From Streptomyces sp. Z26 (GTDB taxonomy: Bacteria > Actinomycetota > Actinomycetes > Streptomycetales > Streptomycetaceae): a stretch of 64,000 bases of DNA. Every line of letters starts with the position of its first letter. Positions within the stretch are counted from its first letter, which is position 1. The position numbers and the translations under genes are program-made. Below the pieces are notes generated by a model. It ran no database searches, had not been told where the DNA came from, and worked only from the letters and a program-made list of their open reading frames with translations. The DNA is taken from assembly GCF_003665095.1 (NCBI RefSeq), contig NZ_RCHV01000002.1:62001-126000 (forward strand). The letters run 5' to 3'. This document shows, piece by piece, positions 36,367 to 44,742 of the stretch.

Positions 36367-36500
36367 GGGTGGGCGGTCCTCGGTCTCGCGGGCGGCGGCG
36401 GTCGGCGTACGGCGGCGGGGCGGGCGCGGCGCGGGCGCCCGGCTCGGCGGGCGCTCCTGTCCGCCGACCATAGAACGTAGCCGCGCGGGCGGGCGGACAG

Positions 36501-36520
36501 GGTGTGGCGATACCCACACC
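36501..36520. promoter_or_regulatory. Perfect dyad between bioF and bioB
   Basis: GGTGTGG-CGATAC-CCACACC (36501-36520) is a perfect 7-bp inverted repeat with a 6-base spacer. It lies 66 bp before bioB and 134 bp before bioF. Its place in the divergent biotin promoter region suggests a biotin-responsive repressor site; I do not recognise the sequence as a known BirA or BioQ box. Confidence 0.55.
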
Positions 36521-36586
36521 GGAATCAACCGATCTTGTGGACTCCCTCCTTGGCCGACACCGCCGCCGTAGGCGAGTATCGGCGCC

Positions 36587-37651
36587 ATGGACCTGCTGAA
36601 CGCACTGGTGGACAAGGGGCTGCGGGGCGAATCCCCGACGCGCGAGGAGGCACTCGCCGTACTCGCCACATCCGACGACGAACTCCTCGACGTGGTGGCG
36701 GCGGCCGGGAAGGTGCGCCGCCGGTGGTTCGGGCGGCGGGTGAAGCTCAACTACCTGGTCAACCTCAAGTCCGGGCTGTGTCCCGAGGACTGCTCGTACT
36801 GCTCGCAGCGGCTGGGCTCGAAGGCGGAGATCCTCAAGTACACCTGGCTGAAGCCGGAGGAGGCCGCCAACGCCGCGAAGGCCGGGGTCGCCGGGGGCGC
36901 GAAGCGGGTCTGCGTGGTGGCGAGCGGCCGCGGCCCGACCGACCGGGACGTGGAACGGGTCTCCGACACCATCGCGGCGATCAAGGAGCAGAACGAGGGC
37001 GTCGAGGTGTGCGCCTGCCTCGGCTTCCTCTCCGACGGCCAGGCCGAGCGGCTGCGCGCGGCGGGCGCCGACGCGTACAACCACAACCTGAACACCTCCG
37101 AGGCGACCTACGCCGACATCTGCACCACGCACGGCTTCGACGACCGCGTGGACACCGTACGGAAGGCCAAGCAGGGCGGCCTGTCGGCCTGTTCGGGGCT
37201 GATCGCGGGCATGGGCGAGTCGGACGAGGACCTGGTGGACGTGGCGTTCGCGCTGCGCGGTCTGGACCCGGACTCGATCCCGGTCAACTTCCTCATCCCG
37301 TTCGAGGGCACCCCGCTGGCCGACGAGTGGAACCTCACGCCGCAGCGCTGCCTGCGCATCCTGGCGATGGTGCGGTTCGTGTGCCCGGACGCGGAGGTAC
37401 GGCTCGCCGCGGGCCGCGAGGTGCAGCTGCGCTCGATGCAGCCGCTGGCCCTGAACCTGGCCAACTCCATCTTCCTGGGCGACTACCTGACCAGTGAGGG
37501 CCAGGAGGGCAAGGCGGACCTCGACATGATCGCGGACGCCGGTTTCGAGGTGGAGGGCGCCGACACCACCACCCTGCCCGAGCACCGCGTCGAGGAGCTG
37601 GTCAGCGTCCGCAGGCGCGGTACGGGCACGGACCTGCCGCCCAATGCCTGA
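36587..37651 (+). CDS. bioB: Biotin synthase
   Basis: 354 residues. The radical-SAM motif C65-x3-C69-x2-C72 (CPEDCSYC) is intact, and [15 protein letters not shown] and [13 protein letters not shown] mark BioB. It inserts sulfur into dethiobiotin. The end (ATGCCTGA) overlaps bioA by 8 bases, so both are translated together. Confidence 0.97.
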   Translation: MDLLNALVDKGLRGESPTREEALAVLATSDDELLDVVAAAGKVRRRWFGRRVKLNYLVNLKSGLCPEDCSYCSQRLGSKAEILKYTWLKPEEAANAAKAGVAGGAKRVCVVASGRGPTDRDVERVSDTIAAIKEQNEGVEVCACLGFLSDGQAERLRAAGADAYNHNLNTSEATYADICTTHGFDDRVDTVRKAKQGGLSACSGLIAGMGESDEDLVDVAFALRGLDPDSIPVNFLIPFEGTPLADEWNLTPQRCLRILAMVRFVCPDAEVRLAAGREVQLRSMQPLALNLANSIFLGDYLTSEGQEGKADLDMIADAGFEVEGADTTTLPEHRVEELVSVRRRGTGTDLPPNA

Positions 37652-38954
37652 GCCGGGCCCCCTGCCCGCCGCCGAACTCCTCGCGCTGGACCGGCAGCAC
37701 GTGTGGCACCCGTACGGGCCGATGCCCGGCCGGGACGAGCCGCTGCTGGTCGAGTCGGCGTCCGGGGTACGGCTGCGGCTGGCCGAACCGGTCGAGGGGC
37801 GGCGGGAGCTGGTCGACGGCATGTCGTCCTGGTGGTCCGCCGTGCACGGCTACGGGCACCCGGTGCTGCACGACGCCGCGGTGGAGCAGCTGGGGCGGAT
37901 GAGCCACGTGATGTTCGGCGGGCTCACGCACGAGCCCGCCGTACGGCTCGCGAAGCGGCTCGTGGACCTCACGCCCGACGGTCTGGAGCACGTGTTCCTG
38001 TCCGACTCCGGTTCGGTGTCGGTCGAGGTCGCGGTGAAGATGTGCCTCCAGTTCTGGCGGTCGACGGGGAACACCCGCAAGCAGCGGCTTCTGACCTGGC
38101 GCGGCGGCTACCACGGCGACACCTGGCACCCCATGTCCGTGTGCGACCCGGAGGGCGGGATGCACGGGCTGTGGTCCGGCGTCCTGCCCCGGCAGGTCTT
38201 CGCGGACGAGCCCCCGGCGGGCTTCGACGCCGAGCCCGACCCGGCGTACGTGGCGGCGCTGCGAGAGCTGGTCGCGCGGCACGCCGACGAGCTGGCGGCG
38301 GTCGTCGTGGAGCCGGTGGTGCAGGGCGCGGGCGGCATGCGCTTCCACTCCCCCGGCTATCTGCGGGTGCTGCGCGAGGCGTGCGACGAGTACGGCGTGC
38401 TGCTCGTGCTGGACGAGATCGCCACCGGGTTCGGGCGTACGGGCGCCCTGTTCGCCGCCGAGCACGCGGGCATCACCCCGGACGTGATGTGCCTGGGGAA
38501 GGCGCTGACCGGCGGCATGATGACGCTGGCCGCGACGCTCTGCACCCCGCGCGTGGCCGAGGGGATCTCCTCGGGCGAGGTGCCGGTGCTGGCGCACGGG
38601 CCGACGTTCATGGGCAACCCGCTGGCGTGCGCGGTGGCCGACGCGTCGGTCTCGCTGCTGCTGGAGCGGGACTGGGCGGGCGAGGTGAAGCGCGTCGAGT
38701 CCGGGCTGCGGGAGGGGCTGGAGGCCGCCGCGGACGTGCCGGGCGTGGTGGACGTACGGGTGCTGGGCGCGATCGGCGTCGTCCAGCTGGACCGGCCGGT
38801 CGACATGGCGGCGGCCCGGCGGGCGGCGGCGCGGGAGGGCGTGTGGCTGCGGCCGTTCCGCGACCTCGTCTACACGATGCCGCCGTACGTGACGGGTGAC
38901 GAGGACGTGGCGCGGATCTGCGCCGCGGTGCGCGCGGCGGCAGCGGCGGGCTGA
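37644..38954 (+). CDS. bioA: Adenosylmethionine-8-amino-7-oxononanoate transaminase
   Basis: 436 residues. The class III aminotransferase has DRQHVWHPY at the start, [52 protein letters not shown] and the PLP Lys in CLGKALTGG. It converts KAPA to DAPA with SAM as amino donor. The start overlaps the end of bioB. Confidence 0.96.
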   Translation: MPEPGPLPAAELLALDRQHVWHPYGPMPGRDEPLLVESASGVRLRLAEPVEGRRELVDGMSSWWSAVHGYGHPVLHDAAVEQLGRMSHVMFGGLTHEPAVRLAKRLVDLTPDGLEHVFLSDSGSVSVEVAVKMCLQFWRSTGNTRKQRLLTWRGGYHGDTWHPMSVCDPEGGMHGLWSGVLPRQVFADEPPAGFDAEPDPAYVAALRELVARHADELAAVVVEPVVQGAGGMRFHSPGYLRVLREACDEYGVLLVLDEIATGFGRTGALFAAEHAGITPDVMCLGKALTGGMMTLAATLCTPRVAEGISSGEVPVLAHGPTFMGNPLACAVADASVSLLLERDWAGEVKRVESGLREGLEAAADVPGVVDVRVLGAIGVVQLDRPVDMAAARRAAAREGVWLRPFRDLVYTMPPYVTGDEDVARICAAVRAAAAAG

Positions 38955-39022
38955 ACGGGACCGGGTGGACAGGGCCGCGCCGGGAGCGTGGGGGCGCGGG
39001 CGGGGTACGGAGCGGGAGCACG

Positions 39023-39736
39023 ATGGCGATCATGGTGGTGTCCGGTACGGGCACCGGCGTCGGGAAGACCGTCGCCACGGCGGCGGTCGCGGCCGCGGCG
39101 CTGGGCGCCGGGCGGTCGGTGGCGGTGCTGAAGCCGGCGCAGACGGGCGTCGGCCCGTACGAGCCGGGCGACGCGGCGGAGGTCGTACGGCTGGCGGGCG
39201 ACGCGGTGACCACCGCCGAACTGGCCCGCTACCCCGAGCCGTTGGCGCCCGCCACCGCCGCCCGCCGCGCGGGCCTGCCGCCGGTCGGCCCGGAGGCGGT
39301 CGCGGAGGCGGCGGCGGAGCTGGCCGGGCGGCACGACCTGGTGCTGGTGGAGGGCGCGGGCGGGCTGCTCGTACGGTTCGACGACCGTACGGGCGCCACG
39401 CTGGCCGACGCGGCGCGGCTGCTGGCGGCGCCGGTGCTGGTGGTGGCGTCGGCGGGGCTGGGCACGCTCAACTCCACGGCGCTGACGGCCGAGGCGCTGT
39501 CCCGGCGCGACCTGGCGTGCGCGGGCGTGCTGGTCGGCGCCTGGCCGTCCGACCCCGACCTGGCCTGCCGCTGCAACCTCGCGGACCTGCCGGTGGCCGC
39601 CGGGGCGCCGCTGGTGGGGTTGCTGCCCGAGGGCGCGGCGGCCGGTGATCCGGCCGGGTTCCGCGCGGCGGCGCCGGGCTGGCTGGCGCCCGCGCTCGGC
39701 GGCCACTGGGCCGGGCCGGACGCGGCCACGGCGTAG
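39023..39736 (+). CDS. bioD: Dethiobiotin synthetase
   Basis: 237 residues. The P-loop SGTGTGVGKT (about 7-16), KPAQTG and VEGAGGLLV are the family landmarks. It closes the ureido ring from DAPA with CO2 and ATP. It lies 68 bp after bioA, in the same direction. Confidence 0.95.
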   Translation: MAIMVVSGTGTGVGKTVATAAVAAAALGAGRSVAVLKPAQTGVGPYEPGDAAEVVRLAGDAVTTAELARYPEPLAPATAARRAGLPPVGPEAVAEAAAELAGRHDLVLVEGAGGLLVRFDDRTGATLADAARLLAAPVLVVASAGLGTLNSTALTAEALSRRDLACAGVLVGAWPSDPDLACRCNLADLPVAAGAPLVGLLPEGAAAGDPAGFRAAAPGWLAPALGGHWAGPDAATA

Positions 39737-39879
39737 GGACGACGGCGCGGCGCGTACGACCTGGGGCCGACGCGCGTACGGGCCGCGCGGTCCGTGGCCC
39801 GCAGCCGTACGGGCGTGAGACGATCCCGGCGCCGAGACGGCGCCCGGCCGCCGGGCCCGTGCGGAACGTGGAGGGTGCC

Positions 39880-40470
39880 ATGCTCGCGACATCCCTGGGC
39901 GACGACGGCGCGGAACTGTGCCCGGTCGAGCCGTGGCGGGCCGCCGAGTTCCTGGCGCACATCGACCGCGGCCGGGAGTTCATCGGCCGCTACAACGGCC
40001 TGCCGGACGTCGTGACCGACCTGGCGTCGAGCCGCGCGTACCTGCGGGAGTACGCGGACCGGGCCGCCGCCGACACCGGGCGGCTGCACGGCATCCGGCT
40101 GGACGGCGCGCTCGTCGGCGGTGTCCTGCTGCGCACCCTGGACACGGTGCAGGGGACGGCCGAGGCGGGCTGCTGGCTGGAGCCGTCGGCCGTGGGCCGT
40201 GGCCTGGTGACGCGGGCGGTGCGCGTACTGGTCGACTGGGCCGTCGAGGAACGCGGCGTGCACCGCGTCGAGTGGTGGGCGGCGTCGGCGAACCTGCCGA
40301 GCATCGCGGTCGCCCGGCGGCTGGGCATGACGCGGGACGGTGTGCTGCGGGAGAGCTACGCGTACCGGGGGACGCGCCACGACATGGAGGTCTGGTCCGT
40401 GCTCGCCCCGGAGTGGCGGGCGGCGCGTACGGCGGGAGCGCCGGGGGCGGACCGGGCGGCGGCGCCGTAG
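39880..40470 (+). CDS. GNAT-family acetyltransferase (RimJ/RimL type)
   Basis: 196 residues from ATG, with GTGGAGGG upstream. Features of the fold: ELCPVEPWRAAEFLAHIDR at the start, CWLEPSAVGRGLVTRAVRVL (acetyl-CoA site) and HRVEWWAASANLPSIAVARRLGM. This subtype acetylates ribosomal proteins or small amines; the acceptor is unknown. An in-frame GTG at 39859 is less likely. Confidence 0.88.
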   Translation: MLATSLGDDGAELCPVEPWRAAEFLAHIDRGREFIGRYNGLPDVVTDLASSRAYLREYADRAAADTGRLHGIRLDGALVGGVLLRTLDTVQGTAEAGCWLEPSAVGRGLVTRAVRVLVDWAVEERGVHRVEWWAASANLPSIAVARRLGMTRDGVLRESYAYRGTRHDMEVWSVLAPEWRAARTAGAPGADRAAAP

Positions 40471-40527
40471 CGCGTACCGACGGGGCGCGCGGCCGGGGCG
40501 ACGTACGGGCGTCCCCGTGCGCGGGGC

Positions 40528-40899
40528 TCAGACGCTCCAGGTCCGCAGCTCCTCCGCGATGGCGTACACGTCGGCCATGCCGTCCTTCACCAGCCGCGCC
40601 AGGTCGCGGATCTGCTCGGGCGAGGTGGCGACCTTCAGCCCGCTGGCGACCAGGTAGGCGTACGCGACGGCGGAGGCGAACAGCGCGTTGGAGCGCTCCA
40701 GGGCGGGGACGTGCAGCAGCAGTTGGAGGAGGGCGGCGGCGCGTTCGTGCGCGTCGGCGTAGACGGGGCGGTCGAAGACGGCGGCCTCGTGGCGGCTGAT
40801 GGCGGCGATGAGCGCGCCGTAGTCGGTGACGCGGGGGTCACCGGGGGTCTTCTCGTCCGCGATGATCAGCAGCCACGCCAGGTCGATACGGAGGGTCAC
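40528..40899 (-). CDS. Fic/Doc-like toxin with degenerate FIC motif
   Basis: 123 residues from GTG. The helical Fic/Doc core is recognisable: YGALIAAISRHEA near the flap and LLHVPALERSNALFASAVAYAYLVASG where Doc has HPFxDGNKR. H63 is present, but the F, D/E-G-N and R of the canonical motif are not in place, so ordinary AMP or phosphate transfer is doubtful. It overlaps the RHH gene (GTGA), giving a standard antitoxin-toxin order. Confidence 0.78.
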   Translation of the reverse strand: MTLRIDLAWLLIIADEKTPGDPRVTDYGALIAAISRHEAAVFDRPVYADAHERAAALLQLLLHVPALERSNALFASAVAYAYLVASGLKVATSPEQIRDLARLVKDGMADVYAIAEELRTWSV

Positions 40900-41132
40900 C
40901 GACCGCTGCGGCCTTCGCTCTCCCTGGCGCCGAACTCCTCGGCGAACACCGACTCGTAGCTCTTCATGAAGTCCGCGGCGGCGTCCACGAAGGTGTGTCC
41001 GACCTCCCCGGCGTCCCGCTGGACCAGTTCCTCGATGTAGCGGTTCACGCTCATCCCCCTCTGGAGGGCCCGCTCGCGGGCGGTCTCCGCGGTCTCCTCG
41101 TCCACCCGTACGTTCAGCTGCGTCTTGGCCAC
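40896..41132 (-). CDS. Ribbon-helix-helix antitoxin
   Basis: 78 residues from GTG. The N-terminus KTQLNVRVDEETAETARERA then RGMSVNRYIEELV is a ribbon-helix-helix DNA-binding fold. The acidic C-terminal half (FVDAAADFMKSYESVFAEEF) would wrap the toxin. The promoter at 41139-41167 places the transcript start at or near the GTG, so the mRNA is probably leaderless. Confidence 0.85.
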   Translation of the reverse strand: MAKTQLNVRVDEETAETARERALQRGMSVNRYIEELVQRDAGEVGHTFVDAAADFMKSYESVFAEEFGARESEGRSGR

Positions 41133-41138
41133 ACCTTC

Positions 41139-41167
41139 ACGCTAGCGCCGGAACGCTATCACGACAA
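41139..41167 (-). promoter_or_regulatory. Promoter of the RHH/Fic toxin-antitoxin pair
   Basis: On the minus strand: TTGTCG (complement of 41162-41167), 17 bases, TAGCGT (complement of 41139-41144). The -10 box ends 6 bases before the antitoxin GTG. Two CGCTA half-sites (41140-41144 and 41154-41158) fall on the -10 box and in the spacer, so the RHH protein could bind and repress here. Confidence 0.55.
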
Positions 41168-41483
41168 GCGGCGGTGCGTACGGCCCGCTCCCCGGCCCGT
41201 ACGGCGGAGGGTCCGGCGCCCGTACGGGGATGGACCGCGCCCCGCCGGGTACGCGTGCCACGTCCCGCTTCCTCCCGGGGCGGGACGTCCCGCCCCGCCC
41301 GCAGTCGGGCCTTTGCGGCCCCTTTACCATGAGTCGTCCACCGCACCACCACCCCCACGAACTTCCTCCCCACGAAAGGTGTGAGCGTCCGCAGATGGGC
41401 GAGCCTCCTTCCCGCCGCTGCGCCGACCCGAGCCGTCGCGCACGTACCGCCACCCCCTCCCACCACGGGACGGGGGTGACCCG
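41168..41483. other. 316-bp leader region of the CNNM operon
   Basis: It holds a perfect 20-bp palindrome (41277-41296; half GGGGCGGGAC), the small hairpin GCCCG-CAGT-CGGGC (41297-41310), and a possible His-rich small gene (41329-41487). No recognised riboswitch fold was found by eye. Confidence 0.45.
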
Positions 41484-41487
41484 ATGA
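41329..41487 (+). CDS. Possible His-rich leader peptide
   Basis: 52 codons starting MSRPPHHHPHELPPHER. The stop overlaps the CNNM start (ATGA), as in translational coupling. Against it, no ribosome binding site precedes the ATG and the later part is Arg/Ser/Pro-rich, as random GC-rich frames often are. If real, it could sense metal or histidine supply. Confidence 0.25.
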   Translation: MSRPPHHHPHELPPHERCERPQMGEPPSRRCADPSRRARTATPSHHGTGVTR

Positions 41488-42830
41488 CCGAGACGCTCCT
41501 CCTCCTGGTGGCCGTCCTGCTCTCCCTGGCCTGCGGCTGCTTCGTCGCGGCCGAGTTCTCCCTGACGACCGTCGTCCGCGCCGAGCTGGAGAAGGCCGTG
41601 GAGAACGGCGAGCGCGGCGCCGCCAACGTGCTCAAGGCCGTCACGTCCCTCACCTTCCAGCTGTCCGGCGCCCAGCTCGGCATCACCGTCACCAACCTGC
41701 TCGTGGGCATGCTGGCCGAACCGTCCATCGCGCGGCTGATCTCCGGCCCGATCACCTCCCTCGGCGTACCGGCGTCGGCGGCCTCGTCCGTGTCGCTGAT
41801 CGTGGGTACGGCGCTGTCCACCGTCTTCGTCATCGTCGTCGGTGAGCTGGTGCCGAAGAACTGGGCGATCTCCAGCCCGCTGCCGGTGGCCAAGCGCGTC
41901 GCCGCGCCGCAGCGGGCGTTCTCCGCGACGTTCCGGCCGCTGATCCGGCACCTCAACAACAGCGCCAACCGCATCCTGCGCCGCCTCGGCCTGGAGCCCA
42001 CCGAGGAGCTGGCGTCCGCCCGTTCGCCGCAGGAACTGGTCGCGCTGGCCCGGCACTCCGCCAAGGAGGGCGCGCTGGAGCCGGACACGGCCGACCTGTT
42101 CGTCCGCACCCTGCACCTGTCCGAGCTGACCGCGGAGAACGTGATGACGCCCCGCGTCCAGGTCACCGCCCTGGAGGTGCAGGCCACCGCCGAGGACGTG
42201 GCGAACGCGACCCGCGCCACCGGTCTGTCCCGCTTCCCCGTGTACGAGGGCAGCATGGACACCGTCGTCGGCGTCGTCCGCATCAAGGACGTCCTGGCGC
42301 TGCCCGCCGCCGAACGGCCCACCCGGCCCGTGACGGCCCTCATGCGGGAGCCGCTGCTGGTGCCCGAGTCGCTCACCGTCGACCGGCTGCTGGACCGGAT
42401 GCCGGGCGGCGAGCGGAGCATCGCCGTCGTCATCGACGAGTACGGCGGCACGGCGGGCGTCGTCACGCTGGAGGACATCGTCGAGGAGGTCGTGGGCGAG
42501 GTCCGCGACGAGCACGACCCGCAGGAGCGGCCCGACCTGGCGCCCGCGGGCGAGGACACCGAGGGGCGGCCGCGGTTCGACGCGGACGGCGCCGCCCGTA
42601 CCGACCAGCTGGAGCAGATCGGGCTGCGCGCGCCAGAGGGCCCGTACGAGACCCTGGCCGGGCTGGTCGCGGCGGAGCTGGGCCGGATCCCCGTGGCGGG
42701 CGACGTGCTGGAGGTCGCGGACTGGCACGTGGAGGTGGCGGACGCCAGCGGGCGCCGCGCCGCGCGCGTACGGCTGACGGGGCCGCCGCCGACGGAGGAG
42801 CAGGACGAGGAAGAGGGGGTCTGGCGATGA
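41484..42830 (+). CDS. CNNM/CorC-family membrane protein (DUF21, two CBS, CorC_HlyC)
   Basis: 448 residues. The DUF21 membrane domain (about 1-200: LACGCFVAAEFSLTTV, GITVTNLLVGMLAEP, VGELVPKNWAI) is followed by two CBS domains (VMTPRVQVTAL, SRFPVYEGSMDTVVGVVRIKDVL, VVIDEYGGTAGVVTLEDIVEEVVGE) and a C-terminal CorC_HlyC domain. Relatives act in magnesium or cobalt efflux and adenosyl-ligand sensing. It overlaps the second copy by 4 bases. Confidence 0.93.
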   Translation: MTETLLLLVAVLLSLACGCFVAAEFSLTTVVRAELEKAVENGERGAANVLKAVTSLTFQLSGAQLGITVTNLLVGMLAEPSIARLISGPITSLGVPASAASSVSLIVGTALSTVFVIVVGELVPKNWAISSPLPVAKRVAAPQRAFSATFRPLIRHLNNSANRILRRLGLEPTEELASARSPQELVALARHSAKEGALEPDTADLFVRTLHLSELTAENVMTPRVQVTALEVQATAEDVANATRATGLSRFPVYEGSMDTVVGVVRIKDVLALPAAERPTRPVTALMREPLLVPESLTVDRLLDRMPGGERSIAVVIDEYGGTAGVVTLEDIVEEVVGEVRDEHDPQERPDLAPAGEDTEGRPRFDADGAARTDQLEQIGLRAPEGPYETLAGLVAAELGRIPVAGDVLEVADWHVEVADASGRRAARVRLTGPPPTEEQDEEEGVWR

Positions 42831-43846
42831 TGCTCGTGCAGGTTTTCGTCGGGCTGCTGACGCTGGTGCTGAACGCGGCGTTCGTGGGCGGCGAGTTCGC
42901 CCTGATCTCCGTACGGCGCAGCCAGGTCGAGCCGCTCGCGGAGGAGGGCGACCGGCGGGCCCGCAAGGTGATCTGGGGGCTGGAGCACGTCTCCGCGCTG
43001 CTGGCCACGGCCCAGCTGGGCATCACGCTGTGCAACCTGGTGCTGGGCGTCGTCGCGGAGCCGCTGATCGCGCACCTGCTGGAGCCGGTGTTCCACGCGG
43101 TGGGGGTGCCGGTGGGGCTGATCCACCCGGTGTCGTTCGCGATCGCGCTGGGGGTGGCCACGTATCTGCACATGCTGTTCGGCGAGATGGTGCCGAAGAA
43201 CATCGCGCTGGCCGAGCCGCTGCGTACCGCGATGCTGCTGGGCCCGCCGCTGGTCACCCTCTCCCGGGCGCTGCGGCCCGTGGTGTTCTCCGTCAACGCC
43301 TTCGCCAACGGCCTGCTGAAGCTGCTGCGGGTGGAGCCGCGCGACGAGGTCGAGTCGACGTTCTCCGACGACGAGCTGTCCCGGATGGTCGACGACTCCG
43401 GCGAGGCGGGGCTGCTCGACGACCGCGCCACGGAACGGCTGCGGGACGCCCTGGAGCTGGGCCGCAGGCCCGTGTCGGAGGTGACGCGGCCGCTCGGCGC
43501 GGCGGTCACGGCCCCGCTGGGCGTCACCCCGGAGGAGCTGGAGCGGCTGTCGGCGGAGTCCGGCTACTCGCGCTTCCCCGTCGTGGGCCGCAACGGCCGC
43601 GCCATGGGCTACCTGCACGTCAAGGACGCGCTGGACGCGGCCCCGCGCGACGAGCCGTTCCCGCTGACGGCGATGCGGCCGATCGCGGTCGTCCGCGACT
43701 CGATGCCGCTGGACGACGTGCTGGGCGCGATGCGCGGCGGCGGTACGCACCTGGCGGCGGTCATCGGCGCGAACGGGCGGGCGGCCGGGCTGGTCACCAT
43801 GGAGGACGTGCTGCGGCAGCTGGTGGGCGGGCCGCGGGCGGGCTGA
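42827..43846 (+). CDS. Second CNNM-family membrane protein (DUF21 plus CBS)
   Basis: 339 residues. It has the same DUF21 core as its neighbour (FVGGEFALISVRRSQVEPLA, GITLCNLVLGVVAEP, GEMVPKNIALAEP) and two CBS repeats (YSRFPVVGRNGRAMGYLHVKDAL; MEDVLRQLV), but lacks the CorC_HlyC tail. The ATGA overlap and shared fold suggest the two form a hetero-oligomer. Confidence 0.92.
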   Translation: MMLVQVFVGLLTLVLNAAFVGGEFALISVRRSQVEPLAEEGDRRARKVIWGLEHVSALLATAQLGITLCNLVLGVVAEPLIAHLLEPVFHAVGVPVGLIHPVSFAIALGVATYLHMLFGEMVPKNIALAEPLRTAMLLGPPLVTLSRALRPVVFSVNAFANGLLKLLRVEPRDEVESTFSDDELSRMVDDSGEAGLLDDRATERLRDALELGRRPVSEVTRPLGAAVTAPLGVTPEELERLSAESGYSRFPVVGRNGRAMGYLHVKDALDAAPRDEPFPLTAMRPIAVVRDSMPLDDVLGAMRGGGTHLAAVIGANGRAAGLVTMEDVLRQLVGGPRAG

Positions 43847-43940
43847 CGTACGGCCGGTGTGCGGGCGCACGGACACCGGCCGCCCGCACACCGGACCCGG
43901 CACGGGCGCCCCGGGGGGCCGGGGATATCCTGCACGGGCC

Positions 43941-44732
43941 ATGGAGAGCACACCCACACCACCCCTGATCAGCAGCTACGTCGCGCTCGGCGACTCGTTC
44001 ACCGAGGGCATGTCGGACCGGCTGCCGGACGGTACGTACCGCGGCTGGGCCGACCTGCTGGCCGCCCGCCTCGGCGCCCGCGCCGACGGCTTCCGCTACG
44101 CCAACCTGGCCGTACGCGGCAAGCTGATCCAGCAGATCGCCGAGGCCCAGGTCCCCGTCGCGGCGGAGATGAAGCCCGACCTCGTCACGCTCGTCGGCGG
44201 CGGCAACGACACCCTCCGCCCCCGTTGCGACATGGCACGGGTACGGGCCCTGCTGGAGGAGTCCGTCGAGACCCTCGCCCCGGCCTGCGGGCAGCTCGTC
44301 CTGATGTGCAACCCGGCCCGCAACGGCCCCGTCCAGGACCGCTACCGGGACCGGATGGAGGCGCTGTTCGCCCTCGTCGAGGAGCTGGCGGGACGGCACG
44401 GCGCGGTCCTCGTCGACCTGTACACCGGGGACCCCCTCGGGGACCAGCGCTTCTGGGCCGACGACCGGCTGCACCTCACCGAGGAGGGCCACCGCCGCGT
44501 CGCGGAGGCCGTCTGGCAGTGCCTCGGGAACGCCGCCGAGTCGGACTGGCGCAGCCCGCTGCCGCCCTCCGCGCGGCAGGGCTGGACCGCGCGCCGCCGC
44601 ACGGATCTGCGCTTCACCCGCGAACACCTGGCGCCGTGGGTCGTACGGCGGCTGACCGGGCGCTCCTCCGGCGACGGCCGTCCGCCGAAGCGGCCGGAGC
44701 TGGCGCCGTGGCCCGGTGAGGACACGCCGTAG
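43941..44732 (+). CDS. SGNH/GDSL-family hydrolase
   Basis: 263 residues. The SGNH blocks are complete: YVALGDSFTEG (Ser), the Gly of block II in NLAVRGK, VGGGNDT (Asn) and DRLHLTEEGHRRVA (Asp, His). No signal peptide, so it is cytosolic. The C-terminal 60 residues are basic. It is probably an esterase or lipase with unknown substrate. Confidence 0.92.
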   Translation: MESTPTPPLISSYVALGDSFTEGMSDRLPDGTYRGWADLLAARLGARADGFRYANLAVRGKLIQQIAEAQVPVAAEMKPDLVTLVGGGNDTLRPRCDMARVRALLEESVETLAPACGQLVLMCNPARNGPVQDRYRDRMEALFALVEELAGRHGAVLVDLYTGDPLGDQRFWADDRLHLTEEGHRRVAEAVWQCLGNAAESDWRSPLPPSARQGWTARRRTDLRFTREHLAPWVVRRLTGRSSGDGRPPKRPELAPWPGEDTP

Positions 44733-44742
44733 ACTCCCCCGC

